Shown here in pieces: positions 10,633 through 21,374 of a stretch of DNA of 64,000 nucleotides. Source of the stretch: Curvularia sp. ZM96. Taxonomy: Eukaryota > Ascomycota > Dothideomycetes > Pleosporales > Pleosporaceae. The notes beneath the pieces are model-generated. The model was not told the origin of the DNA, made no database searches, and worked only from the letters and a program-made list of their open reading frames with translations. The position numbers and the translations under genes are program-made. The stretch covers positions 434,001 to 498,000 of the forward strand of contig JAJGBQ010000002.1 of the NCBI GenBank assembly GCA_022457065.1, written 5' to 3'. Position 1 is the first letter of the stretch. The number at the start of each line of letters is the position of its first letter.

Positions 10633-11981
10633 GCCAAGCTGCAAGAACAGTTCTTGGAAAGAGAGCGGGCCACTTGGTTTGGAGGTCTGAGTGATGTACT
10701 TTACAAAGAACTCATACCATAGCGCGTGTTGTTCAGCACGCTATTCTTCATGACGCGAAATCTACCATCATCCTTTCCGTCCGTTGTTTGTTTGTCCCAT
10801 CCACGCTGTACACTAAGACACTGTGGACTATCCCTGAATGTTGTCTAAAGTTACATTGAACACCGCCTCTCACCCTAGCTCCGAAGGTTGGCCGACACCT
10901 CCACTGACCTGCATCAGGGAATGCACCGATGACTCATGTGCAGGTTAGCCAATAATCGACTTGGTTCAGTCAGTTGTCCTGTTACATAAGCTTCGGGACG
11001 TATACAGCGACTCAAAATCCGACCATACATATGATGGTTGCGGCGAATGATGTTCATTAAACGGCGGTTAGGTCTGGTCATTAACGCGCGTTACCCTACA
11101 GATCACGTTACATCTCGTGCCTAGCCACGCCTTTCGGTCTGGATTGCGTGATAGGTATTCATGTCAGCGGGTAGACGGTCTCTAGTGCCCCAAGAGGTCG
11201 CTCTGTAATGATGTGGGCTAGACTTGACAGTGCATGAGACGAGAGAGATCTGCACCCAACACGTCATCAAACCAGACGAGCTCGCGTACGATCTGTGGAG
11301 CATCGCCTGTACAACCCGTAAGTCTTTGCCTAATTCGTTCTGCAAACTATGATTCAATGTCCTCCTTGCCAGCTTCCAAAGCGCCGATGATTAAACCCCA
11401 GAACAAGAGTTTCGAAAGAATTGGTGGCCATGCATTTAGACAAAGTCCAAGCGCAGCTCGCAATCGATGCAACCGCAGAAGTGAACTTCCAGTCCCGGCG
11501 CCAAACTTGCGCCGAATTGGCGATAAATACAATATCATAGCATGCCTCCAACATTCTTGCATTGCAGAGCTCGTGCTCCCTTATGCTGAAACATTACCCT
11601 GGCCATGGGAATACCGGAAGTCTCTAAGGTCCTGCATCGACAGACCACGGTGTATTATCGGCACAACCCATGGGCCAATCAATTCATACCAGGACTAGAC
11701 ATCTTTGTCGATGGTAGCAGTATACACAAAGAAGACATTGACAAGAGCGAGGTCGCGGAGACGATTCGCGACCTGTCGTCTTTGAGGAAAAGGCTCCTGC
11801 CATTGGGCTAACTTGATTTCAAGCACGCCGCTGGTCTTGTACTTTTCTTGTAGCACGCTCACATCTAGGAGTACATGGAGCGGGAGCGGGGAGCTTGGTA
11901 TCATGGCGCGTACAGCGGCCGCGTGCGTCCCGGTACTATTATGTGCGTAAGTTAGGGAACATGTTGTGTGCATTCATAATG
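10633..11981. other. Region with no intact gene
   Basis: Several open frames of 60-150 codons occur on both strands (for example 11234-11698 plus), but none has clear protein features. The minus-strand part may continue the transcription-factor relic to its right; I could not trace it reliably. Confidence 0.3.
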
Positions 11982-12320
11982 CTATGAGAGAGAATATGAT
12001 ATTGACTGGAAGATGGCGCTACGGAGGCTTCGAGTTGTCACTGCTTCGATTCCACCTCGGATTTGAACAACTTTTTCGAGACCACTGACGTGTACCCTGC
12101 CCTCATCTCTATCAGGCTGGTTGTGTTGGGGAAGCTCCCAACACCAAGCAGATCCAGAGGAACAGCTGGTGTTGTAGAAGATCAGACCTACGATGTTGAG
12201 GATGTTCACATCGCTACATGCTGTCGTGGTATGCTGTAGCAGTGAATTCACGGTTTTTAGATGCTTGTGATAATACCGCAGGGACTCCCATACGAGTACC
12301 AGTGCCATGTAGGACGCCAC
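11982..12320 (-). pseudogene. Possible relic of a fungal-specific transcription factor (middle domain)
   Basis: The minus-strand frame contains HVSGLEKVVQIRGGIEAVTT followed by a helical LRSAIFQ stretch. This resembles the region of C6-family fungal regulators where a histidine/leucine-rich helix precedes an RGG motif. It is preceded by a helical YYHKHLKTVNSLLQ and NILNIVGLIF region. No zinc cluster or complete gene is found, and the frame does not continue into the neighbouring sequence. The assignment rests on the RGG-type motif alone, so it is tentative. Confidence 0.3.
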
Positions 12321-13321
12321 ATGCGTGCTAAGGCATGATGCAGCGATGGCAATTCCAACGTAATTAAGGCCCGCCTCGCGCCCGACCGTAGTTCATTCAC
12401 CCTGGCAAAAGGACTGCATTGAAGGGCAAGCGGATGTGAGAACTACCAGATGCCAGCCCCTGTGATCTCCCATCCGGCCAACGCGGAAAGCTTTTGTGCC
12501 TCTGGTCGAAACTTGCCACGCCGGTTGCAGAGCTAATAAAATCTTACTGTGATCTAGTAAAAGGGCCTCCCGGTCGCCAATGACGATTGGCATGCGCGCG
12601 AAGGGATCTCGCCGACCAGAGCCAAGACTAATTGCTAAGGGAGGCAAATAGCCAACAATCTAGTGCGGAAGGCAGGCGGATCAAGTGTGCTAAGAGGGAT
12701 ACATACAGTATTGTAGGAATGCGTAGAGTCATATTATCCTTAGAATTTATCTCATTAATTGGGAGGCTCGCGCTGTTCCATACCACAAGTAATATGTGTG
12801 AGGATACTTATCTTTATTACGATAGATTGGCGTATATTGATAGCACGCCCTTAGGAAAGCCGTCCACTAGTACTTGGACTGGTAGGATCCATTCTAACTC
12901 AGCTTATGATGTTGGGAAGGGAAGTGAGCAGCACGGAATGAAAGCCGGCAAAGCACACTCTCTAAAGTGGGACCGAGCTAGACTATGAAGAAAGGTACAT
13001 TTTTGGGCTTTTCTGTTCTTAGTCTTTCTCAAGTCTTAAGTCATTCAGGTCGCGAAAAGCGAAAATTGAAGAGAAAATTCTCGCAGATCAAGTACAATCA
13101 ACATTAAGAACAATTTCCAATGAATTTTCTTGGCTAGCTGTAGAAGTTTCGCGTTGGCAAGGATCTACGTGTGCGGGAGCTAGTACGGGGAGATGCGCAT
13201 GTTCTTGCAATGCTGTCAAAAGACGTTCCTCTATTAAAACAGCCTCAAATTTTTCATTGCATCTTTCTCCAGCCCCAACATCTAGAATCTACGGCCAATT
13301 TGAATCAAGTATCCAAATTCA
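12321..13321. other. Non-coding stretch upstream of the STAND NTPase gene
   Basis: No gene was recognised. The plus-strand frame at 12632-12988 has no family features. Confidence 0.35.
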
Positions 13322-13343
13322 GATCACGTGGTTGATCACGTGG
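13322..13343. promoter_or_regulatory. Two direct GATCACGTGG boxes upstream of the STAND gene
   Basis: The ten-base sequence GATCACGTGG occurs at 13322-13331 and again at 13334-13343, about 200 bp before the start codon at 13546. Each contains the CACGTG palindrome that fungal bHLH or bZIP regulators bind. A triple AGCTTC hexamer follows at about 13370-13390. Regulatory function is inferred only from position and sequence. Confidence 0.4.
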
Positions 13344-13545
13344 CTAATTTTACACAGCCCCTCTTCTCAGAGCTTCAGCTTCAGCTTCAGCTGCACAACA
13401 GGCTGCCATGACTGACTCCGCAAATCATATCTTCAAGCTCACATATATTTGCTCGCCTATTCTACGCCAATTCCTGCTCTAGATTCTGTTATTTATACTT
13501 ACTCCTCAGAGGCTTCGTGTCCTTGATTATATTAGGTTGAACATC

Positions 13546-16324
13546 ATGAGGTTCGTTTTGCTCGGCATACTATTGGCTTCTTCACTAACCATCTTCCAAG
13601 CAGCTCGCAACCACTAACGACGGACCTCTGGCAGGAAGCTGTAAAGAAGTACACGAATTCTCTCCCCGAAAAGTACCAAAAGGCGTTCAAGGCCCCTTCC
13701 ACAATTGAGCAATGCATGCAGATTCTGGAAAGCAAGAATAGCCGCAAGAAACGTTTCACAAGGATATTACAGGCCTTCAAGCCGTTCCTTGATCCCCTGA
13801 AGCGCTTTGAGGGAGCTATCGATGTCGTTGTCCAAACGAACGCGGGGATCGGTTCTCCTGTTTGGGGGCCGTTGAGACTTGCAATCACTGTGAGCTGTCA
13901 ATCAAATAAGAGTGGAAGAAGGAATCTAACATCTGATCTAGATTGCAAGTGATCATTTCGAGACCCTAGAGCACTTGACGTTTGTTGTTGGGAAAATTAC
14001 CAATTCGATCCAAAGAGTTCAAGATTTTGAAGTTCTATTCGCATCTCACAAAGATGTCCAGAAGGCTATTGGTCTTTTATACGCCGACTTGGTGGACATT
14101 TGTACGCGTGTCATACGCTTCTATGCGAAGTCATTTCGATACGTTTTCACCTCTTTTGCAGGAGACTTTGGGTCCGTTTCAAAAGCCATTGATTTGCACA
14201 GCGTGGAGATCGACCAGGCAGCTGCAGCTGCTCACATAAAGGAGGCTAAAGCGTTGAGAGAGAAAATCTTAATCGATAGAGAATGTAAGACGACCATTTT
14301 CTGCAGTTAATTTTGGAAAGCTGCTGATAGCTCGACCAGCTGACGCTTTGCATAAACTTCAGCACTGGCTAACAGCCACACCGATGGCAGACGAATTACA
14401 GAACCATCTAAATGAGTACATGGATGGCTCTTGCGAATGGATTCAGGACGCTGCGGAGTTCAACGAGTGGTACAATGCACCATCATACAGCTTTCTTCGT
14501 ATTGGGGGCCGCCCTGGATGTGGGAAAAGCACGCTGGCCGCCTATCTTGTCCGACATTTATCTTCGTCTGCACCAGTCTTATACTTCTTCTGCAATGGAA
14601 AGAAGAGCGAAAAACAGAGCACAAGTACCATTCTTAGAACACTGTTGTCGCAGCTGCTCATCATCAATCCAGCTCTGGCCAGTGCGTTGATTCCTATTCA
14701 GCAGCAAAGTGGACAGGAACTCGTGACAGGATCCTGGGATGTTATAAAGGCCTTTCAAGCAGCAATGAAGGAAACTGACAGTCTTCTATATTGCCTTGTA
14801 GATGCTGTCGATGAATGCGAATGGGCTTGGGGCAACGGCTGGCTTCTCCCTACCCTTCAATCGCTTTTTAAAGGAACGAAAGCCAAATTGGTAGTTACAT
14901 CGCGAGATGTTAACATTCCCTCTTGGGAACTGGAATCTCAGCAAGGGGAAGTACCTCTAACTCTCGAGATGCGACCTGAATTTGCCAAAGAAATGATAAA
15001 AACGTATGCGAGCGATCGCATACAAAAGATTCCATACATCGGAGATACAGAGCTTGGACAGCTAGCTGTTACACAAGTCCTAGAAAGGTCAGATGGCCTC
15101 TGGCTGTACGCTCGACTTGTCATTGATGAAATCGAACGAGCACCGTCAGCAAACCTTGTGAGACAGCAACTTGCATCTCTTCCTGAAGGCTTGTCCGATC
15201 TCTACGCTGAGACGATGAAGTCAGTAGAATCACGCATGACGAATGATCACCAAGAATTTGCCAAATTTCTCTACATTTGGCTGGATGTAAGCGACTACCT
15301 GCCATCTTTCTTTGCAAGCGATTATGATCGAATGCCTTACCAAACACTTGAACTCATCTTTCGCTATGTAAACGGCGGTGAAGCTGTTTTCAATGCCGCT
15401 TCCTTGGCTAAAGAACTCGGCAGTCCTTTGGTCAAAGTCCATGCTATGAACTCTGCTTACGAGCTTAACTTTGTTCATGCAACAGCATACCAATACCTGG
15501 CCGATAGCTCGAAATCCGACTACGCGAAGCTTCCTATCGTTCTGAAGCCGCAGAGACTAAAACAGCTCTATCGAGGGGTGACTGCGGTGTGGTATTTCAC
15601 AGAGTCCGAAAAAGCCAACGAGCAGTTCGAGGCACTTAAATCTGACTCGATTGATGTCGACTACAGCTCCTACTTTGAGATGGCATACGGTCTCTGGGAT
15701 GCCTTCATGTTTGAATACTCCCTTGGGCACAGCTCGCCCGAAGAGGATTTGGAGATATCACGCTTGTGTTGCAGGCTAACCACCTTCTTGCAATCTGATG
15801 AATGTATAAAGTGGTTTGAGATGTCAACGATAATAAATTACGTGGGAAACTATCCACAGCTTTATGACAACATTCTTGAAGCTCTGAGCACTACCAAGAG
15901 AAACAAACGCCATCATCATCCAGGACTTTTAGAATTTTCTCATGCTCAGCAGGTTTTCTTCTCTACATGGGCGTACATCATATTCAAGACCACGCCATGG
16001 CCAACTGAACACGAAGATCGATTCGAAGTTGTGCGCAAAGAACCAGATGGCTTTGGTTTGAACGAAACCTTCGTTCTGATGATGGGAATAGCGAAAAAAT
16101 GGAGCAAAAAGGCATTCCCGGATTTTAAAACTCCTGCTGACTTTACTCCTATCGAGGTTGGTGCAGTCACAATGGCAGAGTTCTATCGCAAGACCTGGGA
16201 TAATTCTCGGCGTGGAATTAAGGAGACTCCATGCATTTTCTGTGGGAAGCTGATTAAGAATTACAAAGCTGACAAACACTTTGATTTCGCCTGCATTGAA
16301 TTTGAAAGAAGAAAGAGACGGTAA
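13546..16324 (+). CDS. NLR-like STAND protein: DUF7708-type domain plus NACHT-type NTPase
   Basis: Four exons, 13546-13550, 13601-13889, 13942-14284 and 14340-16324, give an intact 873-residue protein. The first exon has only five bases, but its intron is well formed (GT, CTAAC, AG). Residues about 60-210 match the DUF7708-type helical domain that precedes NTPases in fungal NLR-like proteins (GSPVWGPLRLAI, LLYADLVDICTRVIRFYA). The NTPase has a Walker A motif GRPGCGKST (about 269-277) and a Walker B motif CLVDAVDEC (about 364-372), followed by a TSRD sensor-like stretch. No ankyrin, WD40 or TPR repeats follow. Instead the protein ends with CIFCGKLIKNYKADKH...C, a possible zinc-binding C2HC element. 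Fungal STAND proteins act as intracellular switches in non-self recognition and programmed cell death; that role is inferred from family. Confidence 0.88.
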
Positions 16325-16674
16325 CGTATAGTAATGCATTGTTAAGTAGAAGTGATATAAGACTTCCATGGTTAAGACCTTATGCACTTGAATCCACTCC
16401 GTATACATATCAGGATGGACAATTCTTCCACATGTCACTGCTAAATCGTAGTTCTTCCAGGGCTGCGCTAGATTTAACTAATTTCATATCGCGTCCTGAA
16501 GATGGATTTTGCATGTAGGTATTAATGATGAATACAGAAACGCTGGGCTAAAGGGAACGGTCGTGGGCCTAGCTCCCATAAGTGCGTGCTAAGGGAAAAT
16601 CATCCAGACGGACCATGTCGAGCGGCTTCCAGAACAGACATAGCTTTGGTAGCAGCATGAGAACATCGGGCCTA

Positions 16675-17592
16675 TCGCTGCTTCGCCAGCATATCCCTCC
16701 ACTCACCGGAAAAATTGATTACTTGTAAGTTCACTGCGATAATAGTCTTGAATTTTGCCTGAGTAATAAGGTCAACACCATTTTCTAGCAGTGTTTTGAA
16801 TATTTCTACAGCATTACTAGCAGCAGCTTTGACCAACAGCGTCCTTACTCCGATATCCTTCTTTTCGTGGTTCACTCCGTGCTCAATCAGTACCATGACA
16901 AGGCTGCATTGTTGCTAACAAGGTGAAGAGCGCTTAGGCCATCGGCATCGATAGCATTAATGTCGGCTCCGTGGTAGAGAGGCAAAGCGACATTTTACGT
17001 CCATCCCTGCATTCAAAACCGCGAGCTGAAGAAGTGTCCGCTTAGCTCTATCCTTTGCATGAATCCTAGCACTGGTTCGTGCCTTCTTTCTTCAGCGCGC
17101 TGCGTGTATCTTGAACCATTGCCATTACTCATGAACAAAGTTGGCTTAGGGACCTCCAGCGAGCGCTGCAATAAATTAGTCTGCACAATTTTGTCTAGGT
17201 TGAACGCATTTGCAATCTTATCGAGCTTCGTACACACAATCTAGTGAATCTCTTGGTTTATGGCTGCCGCTTCGTCTTGCCACAACAACATAGTAATTTA
17301 TATCCGTCGTCGTATATAAGACCTCACGAGTATCTACGAGCGCAATGTAAGTAGAAATTCGAGATCTCTGATTCAGATCTGGAGAGGCTGTTGTTCTGTT
17401 GCTAATGCCTCGCATGATGCGCAGAATTTCCAAGTTCTCGACTCCCTGACATTTGTCAAGTTTATTGATGATGCAGAGAATTAGTATCAAGTTCCAAGTG
17501 TTAATGGTTTGCAAAGGAAGTTTCGAAAGCTCGACCACAGATCCTTCCATGGTATTCCTAGGTGGTGTGGCATCTAATAGGCGGGGTTGCAT
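16675..17592 (-). pseudogene. Relic of a NACHT-ankyrin protein
   Basis: The minus strand carries pieces of one gene in several frames. At 17218-17592 there is a NACHT-like segment (ILCIINKLDKCQGVENLEIL), where the usual Walker B DALDEC is altered. From about 17060 to 16675 come ankyrin-like pieces: TLLQLAVLNAGMDV, LYHGADINAIDADGLSALHL, then, after a frameshift near 16900, TLLVKAAASNAVEIFKTLL. Stops and frame changes separate the parts, so no protein can be made. It lies immediately downstream of the intact STAND gene on the opposite strand. The two are not obviously copies of each other. Confidence 0.6.
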
Positions 17593-17979
17593 GCGTTAGG
17601 AATTGCCAAGGTTCTTGGCCTGGTAACTGCAAGTCAATATTCATACAGCCATGCACGAAAGGATATGAGAAGCGTGGTGCAGGCTATATTCCAGCTTAGT
17701 GCGTGTTTTAGTTCAGTTATGAGCATTGCTATTAGTCTAGCAGCGCGCGACCCCTAGTTGATCGTAGTTTACGCATTTATCGCGGTAGTTCTAGGAGTAT
17801 GTCCAATAGGTTTCTGGTTTTTGTTCCATGAACATGATAGTGGTTCACGAAGCTTGAACTATCTTAGATGGACGATACTAAACATGGTCATTTATCACCT
17901 ACACTTAATTTGATCAAGTGAGGGTAAACCATTAGGACATATTAGAATCATCATAATAAACTCTCTTTCTCTAGTTGTA

Positions 17980-19509
17980 TTACTTTTGGTAATTGCACAC
18001 ATTTCTTCTAGAGTCCAATTTGCAAATCACCATTACTCGCTTGCTGTCAAGAAATTCCTCTAAACGCAGTGGCCCATCGTACGGTCCCACCCAGTCTCCA
18101 GCCTTGAACGTCATCTCTTTGAGCTCAGCACCAACTTTGTTGAAACGCAAGCATGCAAAAATCTCCTGCGCAGTGGTAGAATTCAACAGGGGGGATGCAT
18201 ATCTCTGCTCTCCCTGGCAATGTCCCGTCTTCCAATTCTCATCCTTCCACTCTTGATACGCACTGCCACAACGGTGACATCTACCAAGATACTGCCTGTA
18301 TAGTTCGCAGTCAGACTGTAATCGGAAGTACAATTCCACAGATGTGAGGGACGGTATACTGGCCAAGCCTTCAAGTTCATTGAACGGCCATGTACCGTTG
18401 ACGCGCGGCATGTTAAGGCTAATGTGCTGCAGCTGCGGTGCAAGATCTCCGATCGCGGATATTTTGATATGCTGTGGCCAGTCTGAGCATGAAGTCTCGT
18501 CGCATCTGTACTCTACACTCCTTAAACTCTTGCCCTGGAGTTGAAGGATCTGTTCGAGCTGCCCTTTCTTTGTCTGACCAACCCACTTGAGCCTCTCTAG
18601 GGTGTGCTCTTTCAAGCCGTGTATAAATGCGAAAGAGTTCAAGTGTAAGCTTTTCAGTGATGTAAGCTGCTGTGGTAGCTTGGAGACGACTTCCATCATC
18701 TCGCTTCGCTTAGTGTTGATACTCAATTCCTTCGGCTGACTCCAGTCCATAGCTTCGATCCACATGTCGAGATTCGTCTTAGTTTCCCTATCGCGTGCTC
18801 GATCCTCTTCGACCCATGCGTTTTTTGCATCGATATAAAGATTCGGGTCCTAACGCACTTCATAATCATCCCATTCGTCCTCGTAAAGCCTGACATTTGT
18901 AACCTCCTCTGGGTTAACGGGTTCTTTCTCTATTCTCTCCCACAGACCCCCGAAGGAGTACCCGTCCAATTTCAAGCGCTTGAGTGGCGGGTACTTCTGC
19001 CCTTCGCCTAAAAGCTCGATAGGTAGGTTCCAGCGATCGACTTCCGGGCCCGTGCATCCTCCTACTTCGAAATGGATGTCTAGTGTTTCTACGGCGGGGC
19101 AATGGAGTAAGGCAGTGTGAATGACGGTAGTGTTTGGAAATCGGCAATAAGGCCAATCGGGTTCGATCGTGCACCAGTCGCCGCCTGAAGTGCCGATGAT
19201 TGCAGAGATCGATGTTGGGCATTGGGATTTGGGTGTCCATACGAGACCATTAATGTCGTTGGTGCCCTGTGCGATCGCGGCGAGTCTGAGCAGATGACAT
19301 GCCATCACTATACCGGGGGATATCCAACTCGAAGCCATCAGACGTTTATTGGAGTTCAGATGGTGTGGAGTCTCTGACAGGCGCTTGCAGCAGCTGATAT
19401 GGCCTTGAAATTTGCTAGCGTTGGACTGGAAGCGTGACGTCTTGATATCGAATACAAACGGCCCTGATTCCTGCGCCTGGAATTTGTAGATGCCTAGGGT
19501 TGAGTACAC
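17980..19509 (-). pseudogene. LRR/F-box-like protein gene with one in-frame TAG
   Basis: One long minus-strand frame runs from about 19509 to the TGA-type end at 17980 and is interrupted once, by TAG at 18850-18852 (YEVR-stop-DPNLYID). Both halves read as one protein of about 500 residues. They have leucine-rich, repeat-like segments (SLKSLHLNSFAF, LEQILQLQGKSLRSVEYRCD, LQHISLNMPRVNG, IPSLTSVELYF) typical of fungal F-box/LRR-type proteins. A Cys pair in GRCHRCGSAY is present. No in-frame ATG is found at the extreme N-terminus, so either a first exon is missing or translation starts near 19341. An F-box itself is not visible. The family usually selects substrates for ubiquitination; here the gene is probably inactive. 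Confidence 0.6.
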
Positions 19510-20048
19510 ATTGCAGATAGATCGTCCGAATCGATGTTAGGCGTGCCGTAGTGTGTCGGTACAGAACACTAGTTTTGGTTTTGACACGTGTCATTCCGCT
19601 TCTCAAACACGACAATGGTGTTGGCGAGGGAAATGTGCAGAAAGTCAGGTTGTAATTCGTGTGATCTAGGCAGGGTCAAGCCCGATGTTGAACTATTGCT
19701 AATACCCTCATACCATCCACGACTAGTAGAAGATCCTGCCTTTTTTTACCTTCATCTCTTTCCTCTGCTCGATCCGTCGCCCATGCAGCTCTCTATAATA
19801 CTGCTTCCCCTCTTCTTCACTCTTCTCTTGGTACGCGTCCCATAGCTGCTTATTGATGAGTTCGATCCCTGGCCGGCGCCATCGGCCATAGTTCAGCTTG
19901 AAATCATCTTTAGCTCAAAGACTTCATAGTGGAGAATACCTTATGCCTTACAGGCGGCTTTACCTTCTTCGACAGTGCAAGCTACCCTGGCCCTCTTGCA
20001 CATCATGATAAAGCTTTCATCCTACCCCAAAGTTCAATCTCCTGTCAA

Positions 20049-20482
20049 CAGCGTTTCGTTTTGCATCTCTCTAACCCGGTTATGGTTTCGAGGTAAGCCA
20101 AGGACATTTTTAGTGGTAGTGCGGTGATGTACGGTAGCTTATATCTTGTAGTACTGTTCCAGCTCTCCAAGTTTTCATACTCTGAAGACCGCATGTAATC
20201 GGGTGCAACACCTAGAACTTCTTCTTTAGTGTGGCAGTTGCTTCGCATTCAGAAGAACAGATCAGCGGTTGCAGGTTGGGTATGTTAGCTAATGCTCTCG
20301 AGTCGTCTACTGGCAGAGATCCGTTCCCGAGGTATGTTGATGCTGAAATGCTCGAGATTCAAGGCAAGAGCTGGGAACGTGGAAAATTTGAAGGGTTGAG
20401 GAACTTGAGACACATGGCTTTGTCACAGCGGTACACCAATTCTCGAAGGTATTGGCCTTGGCGCTCGAGTATGCTCTCTAGT
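20049..20482 (-). pseudogene. Degenerate second copy of the adjacent LRR/F-box-like gene
   Basis: Segments in different frames align to the neighbouring gene in the same order. ILERQGQYLRELVYRCDKAMC corresponds to ILQLQGKSLRSVEYRCDETSC. LALNLEHFSINIPRE corresponds to LAPQLQHISLNMPRV. ALANIPNLQPLICSSECE corresponds to GLASIPSLTSVELYF. A later piece (TTTKNVLGLPRNHNRVREM) corresponds to STTAQEIFACLRFNKVGAELKEM. Several frameshifts and a TGA lie between them. This shows local duplication followed by decay. Confidence 0.6.
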
Positions 20483-20800
20483 TCGCCCTATCCTCAATCC
20501 CCAACAGGATTACGGTCGAAATCGACCCTAATTTTAGATTTCTTTGCGATTTTGCTAACCCTAATCGTATAAGTTCATATAGATGTCAGAATATGGGCAT
20601 GTTTTAGGTGATTGGTAGAATCTAGGTGCACTAGTGAGCATCTAGATTCTGCGAGTAGTCAGCACGCACAGTCTACCGCGATCAACTATAGTAGATTAGG
20701 GTAGATTAGATAAGATTAGACAACAGCATAGAACAAAATCATTATTTGATTAATAATTACGGTTGTTTATCACAGTTCAATCACCGTCTTTGAGAACTAA

Positions 20801-21259
20801 TCACACACTGGCAAGTATGTACTTGTTAGCAGCAGCGTAGACTTCCTCGGCTTTATCACTGCTGAAGACCATGAAATCAATCGCCCAGTTGATGTGTTCA
20901 ATGTCATAGACTTTGTCTCGCCGACCCTTCCATTCTGAGTACTGAAATTTCCGGATAACACCGGGGTAAGGTGATATTTCGGCCCTTTTGGTCAGCACTT
21001 GAAGAAGTAAGTTTAGTACCTGTACCCTGTTGAAGCCCTGACCAACGCAGATTTGGTCCCGTACAGCATATGCAAAGATTTTAAGTGGTTGTCTGGTCAA
21101 GCACGGAAGGCATGCACGGGTCGTGGCCGAATACATGTGGTATATGCACTCCGTACCTATCGAAGCTTTGGTAGTAATTGTGCGGCTTATTCGGCAGGAA
21201 CACGCTAGGCTAGTACGCAAATAGATATACGAAGCAGGGGTAAAGGGTTCAATTGTCAT
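20801..21259 (-). CDS. Unrecognised 152-residue open frame
   Basis: An uninterrupted minus-strand frame starts at an ATG (21259). Its C-terminal half looks protein-like, mixing charged and aromatic residues (VIRKFQYSEWKGRRDKVYD, INWAIDFMVFSSDKAEEVY). The N-terminal half has a less convincing composition. I do not recognise a family. It may be the last exon of a gene whose earlier exons have decayed, possibly a further member of the LRR/F-box-like group to its left, but I see no direct match. Confidence 0.3.
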   Translation of the reverse strand: MTIEPFTPASYIYLRTSLACSCRISRTITTKASIGTECIYHMYSATTRACLPCLTRQPLKIFAYAVRDQICVGQGFNRVQVLNLLLQVLTKRAEISPYPGVIRKFQYSEWKGRRDKVYDIEHINWAIDFMVFSSDKAEEVYAAANKYILASV

Positions 21260-21374
21260 TTACGGCCCTATATGCAGACCGAGCGGCGCAGTCTTTCCGC
21301 CTAATTTAACGTGGTATAATATGGTTCTTGTCTCTGAGCATCTTCAAGGTTACAGCATTTCTTAGATTGACATA

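Noticed and set aside
12632..12988. 118-codon plus-strand frame.
   Set aside because: No family features; the surrounding region looks non-coding.
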